Assembly (NCBI GenBank): GCA_009617715.1
Contig: VTFK01000068.1
Location: 248,001 to 312,000, forward strand
Direction: 5' to 3'
Length of the DNA: 64,000 bases
From: Plectrocnemia conspersa
Lineage: Eukaryota; Arthropoda; Insecta; Trichoptera; Polycentropodidae
The position numbers and the translations under genes were made by a program. Of the stretch, positions 46,660 through 56,385 are shown piece by piece. Every line of letters starts with the position of its first letter. Position 1 is the stretch's first letter. The notes beneath the pieces were generated by a model. It saw only the letters and a program-made list of their open reading frames with translations, had not been told where the DNA came from and ran no database searches.

Positions 46660-49095
46660 ATGCGTTTTATAAAAATATTTTTGTCCCTTTTACCAATGAA
46701 TAGTGTATACAAAAAATAATATATCATATTGGAAATCTAGTCGATTTTATAGTTAAACGAAGAAATATTTACTAAGTTAAAAATTTAACATATACATATA
46801 ATAATTATACTTATTACGAAACACATTATTAAGGGGCGCAGATCGCAGTTATACTTAGTGAGTTTTAATTAGTATGATTAATTAATTAATTTACTTGTAC
46901 GAGCGTTAAGTTTATATTTATAAATGTTATTAAAATATTATTCTAAAAAAATTGCTAAGTACAATAAATATCAGTAGCACAGAAAGATTACTAGAAAACA
47001 TATCAATTTTAAACTATTGTAGTTGTAGTAAATACATTGTTTTTTATTCATATTTTACATTGCTACTGATACTGTTAATATGTTTTGATCAGAATCTGAC
47101 TTTAAAAAAATTATAAAAATCTAATACCTTTATTATATAAGTAATACTATTAATTGTGTATTCAATACACTATTTATTATGTATATTTTTATAATATAAT
47201 TAGAACAATTTGCATAATGGATATCAATCGAATCCTTGACATTTGCAGAAAACACGTTAATGCAATTTTATGCCATTTGCCAGATGCATTTATAATGCGA
47301 TTTGTTAAGCTAATTTTATAAAACAATGTATCTGTTTAAGCTGGTGCATATACATAAATCAATGTAAGCGTCACATATAATAGATACACGTCAATAGATA
47401 AGGCTTAATCTATATAAGACATAATGATACTGGTGATACGATGCATTTTTTATCTTATATGCAAGAAATGGTGAATGGCGGATATTAAAGCACCCATGTA
47501 CGACCAACGTCGTATGGGTAAGGCACCAAATTAGTCCTGTACTTTTTTCAGGGACATTCTTCGGTCTTGTGTCAAGATGGCAGCTAGATAGGCCGGTGAG
47601 CATCGAGCACTTGACGATGGGTACGTGATCGAATTTCAAATGCGCTAAAGCCTTAGAAGGACCTTCCGTTCGAGACTTTCATGTCCCCACGGAGACGTGA
47701 CGCTGTATCGAGCTTTTTATGTAAATTTAAAACCATACGAGTCTATTCGAGGACGCTGGACAATATATAAATAGTAATAAACGGTTGAGATTTTGCCTTT
47801 AAGTCGGTATGCACGAAGCTCGTAAAAAGGTTTTAATGCTAAACTTGATTGACTATTATTAAAGAATAGTATACGACAAGTCTTTAGAAGTTAAAGCAAC
47901 AAACAATATATACATATTCACCAAGTATGGCTTCTTGCGATTGCGAGTAGAAATTAAAAGGAAAAAGTTTTACGACCATAGAGGAGATAAAGGCAAAATC
48001 GCTTAGACTAAAACAAAAAGTGAATTTCACAAATTGCTAAAAAATATAATATGATGGAAATTGTCATACATAATATAGTGAATTAAAGCGCTAATACTAC
48101 TTTATGTTTATTTTCCTATATTTCTTATCATTCGAAAGCAGTCGGAGCTCATGTGTAATTAATACAATAATCAATGACTGATACTCTTGATCTATCGTGC
48201 CGGCTCATAGATTCTGTAGTTGTATATTTAACAGAACACATATTTACATGTGCATTGGTATAATATATGTATTAGATTCGTCGTATGTTTTTTGTCTAGT
48301 TTATGATTCCATTATGGTAAAATTTAGGAATTCGACAATGGAGAATATGCGTGCGTATGTCTGTATTTATTAAACACCAACAAATGTCGAATTGCACCTC
48401 GGGCGGTGTTTGCTCAAAAATCACAATGTTTGTCAATCGTCGACTGTCATTAGTTGTTCAAACACAAAGATAAAAACCCGGTTAAAAGGACTCTCGTTAT
48501 CGGAACAAACACACGAGTCGTTTTATGCAAATCGTGACTGAGATGACAACTTCCTTTTGGCCGAAAGTAAACAATTGGCTACTGGTGTTTTGTGCGCAAA
48601 CATCGTCGAACGATGCATTCATTCTCTGGCCGAAGAAGCAATTACTCAGGAATTCACTTATAACGGTGTTGCCAAGCGGCTGTTGCATCACCAAAAGTGC
48701 ATTGGAAAAAGTGCTAATGATCGAAAATTTTATCTTTTTGTATCGTCCGCGCTGAGAACAAACATTAGATGAAATATTACATAGTTTGCTACTTGATATT
48801 AAAATTACACTCTACGATATTTTATCATTACATGCTTTATATACATACATATATATGACATAATTGCACAATTGTGTGCTTATATTCTTAACTGGTTTAA
48901 TTTAAAAATAATTTATTAAGACATTAATAATTAAAAAATAGCTGCGTATCACGCATGGTACATATTAGATTTTTATTTACATTTATATTTTTTTGTTATA
49001 GTCAATTTTATGTGTGACGCGTAATTTTTATTTGCATATTAAATTGTTGGCATAAAATAAAAAACTATTTAACAATAATGAGATTTAAATTGCAA
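46660..49095. other. No recognised gene; two mid-GC patches
   Basis: 47450-47720 is less AT-rich, with competing frames on both strands and no signature. The open plus frame 48542-48772 has a helical, protein-like look (AESKQLATGVLCANIVERCI, HSLAEEAITQEFTYNGVAKR) but no identified domain. Two other overlapping frames run through the same DNA. Confidence 0.35.
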
Positions 49096-49316
49096 GGTTG
49101 GAATAGCGTAGTTCAAAAAGTATAGTCTGTAAAACCAGAGGCCGTGGGTTCCAGAGCCGGTAGCAGACTGCAATTTTTATTAAAAAAAATCGCTTTTATT
49201 AAAAACCAGCCCCAGATACAATGTGACATCTATTGGTTTTGAATTATATTACACAAAATAATTTATTATATTGATGTCACCAATTTACAGACTTTCAGTC
49301 TGGTGATTAACAGGTA
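49096..49316 (+). mobile_element. tRNA-derived SINE, 3'-truncated copy
   Basis: Head GGAATAGCGTAGTTC, box B-like GTGGGTTCCAGAGCC, body GTGACATCTATTGG and the hairpin ACTTTCAGTCTGGTG match the family at 6259 and 38066. The body stops at a half MITE at 49322, and the GTAACGCATTGGG tail is missing, so the copy was cut by, or lost with, that insertion. Confidence 0.75.
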
Positions 49317-49321
49317 TTCAT

Positions 49322-49425
49322 CAGGCGCGTACGGTGAAATACATTCTTTCTCGCTCGCTGGCATGTTAAATGACGAGAGTGAGTGAGAGATAAGGGCGTG
49401 CGTTAAATGCATTTCGCAACTCTAA
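49322..49425. mobile_element. Half of the palindromic MITE
   Basis: Matches the reverse complement of the right arm plus centre of the MITE at 8-176 (TCAGGCGCGTACGGT, ATACATTCT, CGAGAGTGAGTGAGAGATAA). The opposite arm is not adjacent. The related arm lies about 0.8 kb further right, inside the TIR element. Confidence 0.7.
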
Positions 49426-49496
49426 CTACTACAAAATAAACAAGATAAGATCATGCTAACTTAACTACAAAAATATCCAACCATTCTAATCGTTTA

Positions 49497-50492
49497 TGTC
49501 TGCACTACACTCTTTGGAAGTTGTCCGAACCAAAGTAACAACTGAAGTCGGCCGAGAGCTACGACTTCGAGTAAGCGACCACACTGTCGCAAATTTCATA
49601 TGCCGTCCGGACGGCGGCATATTTGCGCGTTATCGAAAAATGTGCCAAATAATCGCAATTTTTAAAGTGTCATTTTATTAAAATTACGTTACTGATAATT
49701 ATAAAAGTTTGTTTAGGCACTCACCAATACAATATCAGTGAAAACTTTTCGGTCGTAAATATTCAATTTACGCAAAATCTTTGTCGGCTTTTGAAAAATG
49801 CCACAAGGCATAAGAATGATACTTCAGAGTACGAACATTACATCTGTGACTATCCTAGAATTTGTCGCCATCGATTCTAAATAAGAATTCGTTATGGTGT
49901 GACATTTATTTAAACAGATCTAGGAAAATACATAAGGATATTCGAAACGATTTATTTTAACAAAATCAAGTACCACTAATTATTTCATTTTATATGAAAA
50001 AAATTTAATAACGGTGCCCTAAAATATTTAAAGATGTCAGTAATTCCTTTTGGTGTAAAATATTAAGATGTCCCAGTAGAGTCTGGACGATAACGCATAC
50101 TGAAATTGAACCGAGTATGTTGAAGTCCCCATAGGATGCCTACGCGCATACTGAAATTGAACCGAGTTACTCGTTCTATCTCAGTTTGCGAAACACCATA
50201 TCATTATCTCTCTCACTCTCGTCATTTAACACGCGAAAGAGCAAAAGGGGAAGTATCTCACCGCTCGCGCTCGAAAGAGCAGCTCCGACTTCGGTCCTTT
50301 TGCCGACAATGTTCGGATGCGCTCGAAGCTGGCCAAGTCGACTGAATTACCCCTACTTTACGTCCCGTTCTCGGTAACCTCGGACAACTTCCGAGAGATT
50401 TTAGAGACAGAACCGAACTCGACCGAAGTAACCCACAATATTTTCCGTCCTTGGCCAACATTGGCCAACTTCTAGAAAGTGTAGTGCAGGCA
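49497..50492. mobile_element. ~1-kb TIR DNA element, copy 2 (TA target duplication)
   Basis: 996 bp. The left end TGTCTGCACTACACTCT and the reverse complement of the right end TGCCTGCACTACACTTT form terminal inverted repeats, with TA on both sides (49495-49496 and 50493-50494). The interior matches copy 1: TACGACTTCGAGTAAGC, a perfect CCGTCCGGACGG palindrome with longer arms at 49598-49623, AAAACTTTTCGGTCGTAAAT and the MITE arm at 50188-50266. Copy 1 has an extra ~17-bp segment in the palindrome. Frames at 49496-49681, 50136-50377 and 50258-50503 are repeat-derived. Superfamily undetermined; the TA target fits Tc1/mariner-like elements. Confidence 0.8.
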
Positions 50493-50494
50493 TA

Positions 50495-51720
50495 AGATAT
50501 CATTCTTAAAACATAACGAATAATGATTGGAAGTTTTGCCTCATATTACAGATTATCACTCTTTTAAACGTTCAGATTTCTAAAAAATGATATTATAAAA
50601 GACTTGAACGACTTTTTAACTTTTAAAAATGTATTTTTTTATAAGCAGGGATTCATTTATTGTTAAATCATTGGTAAAAAAACAGTTTTGTATTTGAAAC
50701 ATATTTTAATTTATAAAATTTTAGTTTTATATCTTATCAAAAAAATCAGTCACTTCATATGAAATAATATAATATATATTTATCAAGCGATTGACATATG
50801 TATATTATAAAGAAGTTTATTAACAGAGGAGTATATTTTTTATGTATTTGTGCACATTTGTATAAAAAAAACTGTCACCGATAATTGATTAATCGCACTC
50901 CTTTCACCGAATCAGTCAGCCAATTAAAATCGAACTCTTCCTAGAACTCAATAGAAATCTTTAAATATCGTCTGATGTGTTTATCGAGGCATTCTTCTTT
51001 TCGAGTTATGTCACTTCGTCAAAGGGACACTACATACGTTCCGAGTGCTATCGATGTGCGCGTGAGAGACAACGTTTTTTACATTCTTTATTATCGTTTG
51101 TAATATTGCATTAAATTGTCTGTCAATCAATCAAACATCGGGATATATCCCTCGCTAAGAACACACACTGTCAACTAAAAAAATATGATTGAAATCGCAT
51201 CGATAACTATTATATAATTCACACGTCAAATCTTACAGCTCGTTATTGAGATATTTTCAAGATTCGTACCATAAAGGTCGTTTAAATTATCTATTTAGCA
51301 AAAAATATATAATATATGGCCGTTCACCTTATATAGATTGAATTTGATTATCTTAATTACAAGCTAGTAACCAATTTATAATTAAGTAAGCTACTAAAAT
51401 ACGTATTGAAAATCATAAACCATAGAAAAATAATATACAATTTTAATGTGAAACTTATAATATTTGAATCACTTATCTCTGCTATTTTAATTGATGGTAT
51501 GTATATTTTATAATTATGGGGATGCAATTATATCATGCGTGTCTAAGTAAATATAGCAATACTTAAATATATGTATAGTTATTTACTAGGTAAATAATTC
51601 ATAATATTTTTAAACGTTGAAAAGTGGAAAATAATTAAATAATTGATTCTCTTAGATTATCAATATATTTTTTATTGCTAATATTTATGTAAATAAAATG
51701 GCATATTTTAATTATATATA
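50495..51720. other. AT-rich stretch, no gene seen
   Basis: No frame or repeat with support. 50880-51130 is slightly less AT-rich. Confidence 0.5.
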
Positions 51721-51990
51721 ATACTGATATTAAGGCAATTTATTTATTTAAATTTAATTAGGACCATCAAAACAGGTTACACCAATTCCTCTTTGTGGTA
51801 AAAAAATACTTACTATTATTACAATATAAAAAAATATGTTACAAGTAAGATAAAAAATACACAATAAAAAAAATAGTCATAAATTGTAATATAACAGATA
51901 ATTTAATGCATTATTCTGAGCCTGATTTAATGATTTAATTTTAAAGAGTTGCGAAGTCAGTCTCTCTGCTCTTCGTATTCTTCGTTTCTA
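51721..51990 (-). mobile_element. LINE-A fragment (d), 3' UTR and tail
   Basis: AACAGGTTACACCAATTCC, followed by TCTTTGTGG (near 51771-51798), corresponds to the LINE-A minus-strand tail (AACAGGTTACCCCAATGCGC then CACGATGG). AT-rich DNA matching the layout of the 17300-17390 3' UTR follows. No coding part is clear. It lies next to a plus-strand LINE-A piece. Confidence 0.5.
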
Positions 51991-52006
51991 CATAATTCTC
52001 AAGACT

Positions 52007-52690
52007 ATGGAGATGCACAAAAGTTACCCCTATTCATATAAAAGGGTGAAAAAATTGTATATAAAGAACTATAGACCAGTCGCAGTGTTGTCAGCTCCTG
52101 CTAAATTGTTTGAAATAATTATTCATAGATTCGTCCTGCCCATTCCACTGTTACTAACCTTCTGTCTTTTAATCAAAACTGTGACAAAATCTCTCGATGC
52201 GGGAATTCAAGTAGACGTTGAATATATAGATTTTGAGAAGACTTTCGACAAGATTTGTCATGGGTTATTTAAAAAAAATTATCGAATCTCGGTTGCTCAG
52301 ATGATTTAACTCGGTTATTGTGATCGTAGACAGTTGGTAACCTATGGCTGCCGATTGTCGAAAGAATATTTCAGCCCTTCGGGAGTTCTTCAAGGGTCCA
52401 ACCTGAGCTCTCTGCTCTTTATGCTATTTATTAATTACATAAATACGGCAGTTACAAATTCAAGTTTCAAATGATTTAAAATTTAATAAATGCTGTCTGC
52501 CCTTTAATGTCAGAAAGTGCCATACTGTGTCATTTTCTCGATTCCCTTCGCCATCAGTTTATTCCTACGATCTCAGTGAGAACATTTTGACTAGATCTCG
52601 GAATCACTTTGGAGAGCAAGTGGAGGTTCTCTCTACATACACGACGTCTATGATAGATCTTTCAAGACATTAGAACAGAAAACTTGAAAG
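52007..52690 (+). mobile_element. LINE-A fragment (e), RT domain, degenerate
   Basis: Plus-strand reading: KNYRPVAVLSAPAKLFEIII, VTKSLDAGIQVDVEYIDFEK and TFDKICHGLF. After a stop near 52305, RRQLVTYGCRLSKEYFSPSG and VLQGSNLSSLLFMLFI (usually VPQGSNLGP), then INTAVTNSSFK. YADD is deleted, and sequence resumes with LPFNVRKCHTVSFSRFPSPS and ENILTRS, then decays by 52690. It supplies the early RT motifs that copy (b) lacks. Dead copy with stops and deletions. Confidence 0.85.
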
Positions 52691-52699
52691 ATTTTTGAT

Positions 52700-52948
52700 T
52701 AAACATTTTTGATCCGTCCGTTTATAAAATGTTTGAGACTCCTGCTCTAGGATGCATGCTTTACATTGTCATTACGTTAAAAAATGTTTATGTTTTATAT
52801 ATATTTATTCACTATTTACTGACCAAATAAAATTGATACATACCACAATGTATTCAAGTTTTAAACATTCAAGCGCAGCGTCACATTTAATTTAGTATCA
52901 ACATGAAAGCAATTTAATTTCAACGTATTTTATTATAGTGTCGCATTC
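52700..52948. other. AT-rich linker
   Basis: Nothing recognised. Confidence 0.5.
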
Positions 52949-53209
52949 TTACATTATTTCACAGTATATTAGTATTAAACATGTACACGGCATACTCGTT
53001 TTCGAACGGTCATTACACGCCCAATAAACATGTGACCCTTTCGCCTCTATATACGACACATCCACGGGATTCACATCATAAAAGTGCGGTTGTCTTTTCT
53101 TCGGACGACAATAAAAATAAATGTGTTTTCCACATGTGCTAATCGCATACGCACGTTTCGGCCGTAAACGTACAAATTCACATAAATTTGTCTTTCGAAT
53201 TGTCGACAT
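52949..53209 (-). CDS. Unassigned ORF, 86 codons
   Basis: An ATG at 53209 opens a frame with convincing protein character: MSTIRKTNLCEFVRLRPKRA, YAISTCGKHIYFYCRPKKRQ, PHFYDVNPVDVSYIEAKGSH, VYWACNDRSKTSMPCTC. It is rich in Cys, Lys and Arg (basic patch RPKKRQ). There is no signal peptide or transmembrane segment, and I cannot assign a domain. The codons use many CpG-containing triplets, unlike chance AT-rich frames. It sits at the edge of a GC-rich region (53000-53470). It could be an exon, a small gene or a piece of an unrecognised element. Confidence 0.3.
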   Translation of the reverse strand: MSTIRKTNLCEFVRLRPKRAYAISTCGKHIYFYCRPKKRQPHFYDVNPVDVSYIEAKGSHVYWACNDRSKTSMPCTCLILIYCEIM

Positions 53210-53480
53210 AATAAAACGAAGAGAGGACGGACCCTCATGTATAATGTATAATTAGATTAGCTCTCTTCTCTCTCTAAAGCCGGGCGAGTATAAAAAAATC
53301 GACGTTAGAGCCGATGAATGAAGGCTTTACGGCCGTTACAGATTGTGAATTTTAAAATTTTTAAACCGCACGCACTAAACGTCTATTATTGTGGGAGAGA
53401 CGTTAAACGGGCGAGTTAGCGCGGTTAAAGCTAACAGACGCGAGAAATCCCATGAAACTCATTTCACGCATGTAAAATTT
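53210..53480. promoter_or_regulatory. GC-rich region with TATA-like motif, possible promoter or enhancer
   Basis: GC and CpG content is raised. TATAAAAAAATCG at about 53289 (plus) looks like a TATA box, and TAATTAGATTAG (near 53248) contains homeodomain cores. It lies just upstream of the minus-strand ORF at 52949-53209, but the TATA-like motif points the other way. Confidence 0.25.
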
Positions 53481-53943
53481 GTGAAGTAATAGATTGTTTT
53501 GCAATGGAAACATACGTTGTTTTCATGGTGGGTATTTTATAGTCGGAGCTATGAATTTTTCGAATTTTTATTTAACTTCAGATAATATGATATAATAATC
53601 TTTCATTATTTCAATGATTTTTAACTAGTGAAGATTATTAAGATAATTATAAAAAAATAATTTTGATTAGTTTTATACTGAGTATTTAATAACCATGATG
53701 TAGCTTGTTTTTGAGAGGCGAAATATTTTTATTACCGACAGAGCTGAAAAAATTACATTTCCACATAATTTGTTAATTGAAAATATGCCTAACAATTTTG
53801 TGGCGACCACACATATAGGCACATTTAGAAGGGCGATTGTCTCATTGTTAATGACCGTGACCAAAAACGTTGAGACAAACATCATGCCACAAGAGAGATT
53901 TCTTTTGACCACACAACACGGGTCGATAAGAGAATCCCTTTTG
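53481..53943. other. AT-rich, no supported gene
   Basis: The minus frame 53673-53969 (98 codons) is hydrophobic in parts (MMFVSTFLVTVINNETIALL) but has no family signature. Confidence 0.4.
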
Positions 53944-54464
53944 TAACAAAATGGTACGGATGCAATCAATCACCACAATGCAAACCCTTTCCGAAGAATT
54001 CGAAAGTCTGGAGCCAATAAAAAAACTGGCTTTTTAAAACACATCCGATTTCTCGAATTCTAAGAAGCCACTGCAGCGATTCGCTATGAGATCGATGCAC
54101 AATCGTGATGAACCAGTTAGCGTGCATCCCTCTTAAGGATATAAGCCCGGACTCCGACGAAGAGAGGGCAGACGGTCCAAGATATGAGATGGCTGAGGCA
54201 CGAGACAAGAGACGTCACCAGAGAGACAAGATCTACCAGCAGCCATCCAGAGGAAGCAGCCACGCGCCCTTACCAACAGACCAGAAAAGCATTCCTGGAA
54301 CTCCCAAACCATTCGCCGCACGCAGCCACAGAGCCTTGAGACATTATCACCTGCACACATTCATCGCGAGAAACGTCACGCCGTAATCGTCCATAGTCAA
54401 AATTGTAATTAAAATATAATAAATAATCTAGGGCTACGCTCCCTTAAATTTATTGGCTCCGTAA
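53944..54464 (+). mobile_element. Possible solo LTR
   Basis: The segment begins TGTAACAAAATGGTACGG, a form common at Ty3/gypsy LTR starts in insects. It contains GGATATAAGCCCGG as a TATA-like signal near 54137, a GC-rich transcribed-looking part, and an AATAAA-type signal (ATATAATAAATAAT) near 54415, and ends near GGCTCCGTAAC. Its ends would then be TG...(C)A-like, but no clear target duplication was seen and no internal region is attached. Confidence 0.3.
54105..54386 (+). CDS. Unassigned ORF, 93 codons, hydrophilic
   Basis: An ATG at 54105 opens MMNQLACIPLKDISPDSDEE, RADGPRYEMAEARDKRRHQR and DKIYQQPSRGSSHAPLPTDQ, ending RHYHLHTFIARNVTP. It is highly charged and probably disordered, with no recognised domain. 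It lies wholly within the possible solo LTR and may simply be an open frame in GC-rich LTR sequence. A minus frame (54133-54360) overlaps it fully. Confidence 0.2.
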   Translation: MMNQLACIPLKDISPDSDEERADGPRYEMAEARDKRRHQRDKIYQQPSRGSSHAPLPTDQKSIPGTPKPFAARSHRALRHYHLHTFIARNVTP

Positions 54465-55730
54465 CTAAAAGGCGGGCTATATTTTTCTAGTGATATTCAA
54501 AATTTATGCAATGATTATGATTAGAAACCAGAGTGATATCAGAGAATAACTCAATCGAAGATTAAGATCGCATATTTTAACATATTCCATAAAATTATTA
54601 TTATTAAAGAGGCTCTCTTACCAATGATTATTTTAGCAATGATTCTAGTTTTCAGCTAACGTGCATAAATTTTGAGTTATTTATGGTTTATTATTTTAAA
54701 CCGCAATCATAATATCCCAAAAATCAGTAAAAACAGTTTTGCATCTGGGGTGCCGATTTATTTGGACATAAACTATGCGACACTCTAGCAGCACTGACGT
54801 GACAACTGCCAGAGCAACATTATTTCTCTGGTGACCATGGCTGGAGCGTAACGAACGGCGGGACCTCATCCGTCGATCATTCAAATAATTTGTAAAAACA
54901 ATATGACTATCATTCATTAAATTGAATAAATTACTACTGCAGTCGTCTGCTAAATATAAATACCCTGAAAATAAATATGAAGTTAAATACCATATGTCCA
55001 CAAAAATGTTATGTCAAGGGTGCTTATTTTTAAACTGCATCCGAAAAAAATAGTGGTTTTCGAAGCAGGTTCAACTCTGAATTCCTGTTGTCAAGAAAGA
55101 CCAGGATAATGAGAAGAAAAAAGCGATTGCCTGTCAATATTCATCAACTTCTCTTAGAGTTAAATTAATTAGAATCTCGGCACTGTGTATTCGTTTTTAT
55201 ACACATACACAACTTGAGGGGGGTTTAGTGCTCGCCCTATTTTTTGCCACAACAAATTACAAATACTGGGGTTGTAATTGGATTTCTTAACCTTTGTATC
55301 AATCCTAGGCATACTTTAAAGGGCAAATAATCGACTTGCTTTTAATAAATCGATTAATTAATGTTCAATGTCAAATAAAAGAGTTTTCTGTTCGAAAGAA
55401 TATATGTTAGTTTAATCATGAGATTCACTTATATTTAAATTATTTTTAATTAAAATAGATTCCTGTTGTTTAAAGAAATCGGTATCTTCGTTTGACAATC
55501 CAGGATGAAATACTAACAGGTGTTTTTTAAATAATGAAGGTTATAGATATATAATTATTTGAGAGTATTCGATGACAATTGTTGCATTTGGGAAGAAATA
55601 TTCCATCATATATCATGATGATATCAATATAAAAATATATTATGCGGTATTTACGTATTCTTTAATATTTATATAAACATTTAAAGCTAAAATTTAATTT
55701 ATGGTAATTTTAACATTTAAATATACAAAA
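54465..55730. other. No gene seen
   Basis: The minus frame 54696-55001 (101 codons) runs through a mid-GC patch at 54720-54870 without a known signature. The remainder is AT-rich. Confidence 0.45.
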
Positions 55731-55990
55731 AACGCTATTATTAAAAAACCGAACCCAGCTGCAGTGACATCTATCGCTTATAAATTATATTATATTACAC
55801 ATAATTATTTATAATTATTAATATAGATGTCACGGATTCCCAGACTTTCAGTCTGGTGGTTAATACTTATTTGTAAGTATTTATTATATCTGATTGACTT
55901 ACTTAGTTGGTACAGATTTACCCCGTTGTAACGCATTGGGCCTGTTAGGTTACAATGAAAGATTTAATAAAAAAATAAATAAATAAAATA
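55731..55990 (+). mobile_element. tRNA-derived SINE, 5'-truncated copy
   Basis: It starts in the body (CAGCTGCAGTGACATCTATC at 55757), with ACTTTCAGTCTGGTGG near 55842, GACTTACTTAGTTGGTACAG near 55896 and the tail GTAACGCATTGGGCCTGTTA then GGTTACAATGAAAG. It ends in AAATAAATAAAT. The tRNA-like head is missing, as expected from incomplete reverse transcription. Confidence 0.82.
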
Positions 55991-56289
55991 ATTGCAAACT
56001 ATTCACGCAGTTCTATTCGACATGCGTCTCTATACTTTTAATAACATTGATCAAAGTCAAACAAATATCCTAAGGTATTTGTTAATAATACAATAAAAAA
56101 TAAACATTAAACCTCAGAATAAAAATAGCATAATTTCTAAAGATCATAGACATTTAAGATCTATATATAATCCTTGTTTAGAGTTTTTGAAACTTTTTAT
56201 CACTCAATTACATTGTTTTTGCTTTATATAGCCAATAGACCGCCAGTTTTTGTTATAAAAATATTTATAAATTTATAATGCCAAAATTT

Positions 56290-56385
56290 AGTTTAGGCTT
56301 TACAGTTTTCAAGTTATTGCACTATCACACCATTTTGAAATGGTGTGATTGTGCAATAAATCTAGTCAAAACTAAAACCTACACT
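56290..56385. repeat. Long near-perfect hairpin
   Basis: The core arms TTATTGCACTATCACACCAT (56314 on) and ATGGTGTGATTGTGCAATAA pair over 22 bp with one mismatch around a TG loop. Weaker complementarity continues outward (TAGGCTTTACAGTTTT against AAAACTAAAACCTA). The total hairpin is about 95 nt. The 2-nt loop argues against a canonical pre-miRNA and for a palindromic MITE or a recent inverted duplication. Confidence 0.85.
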
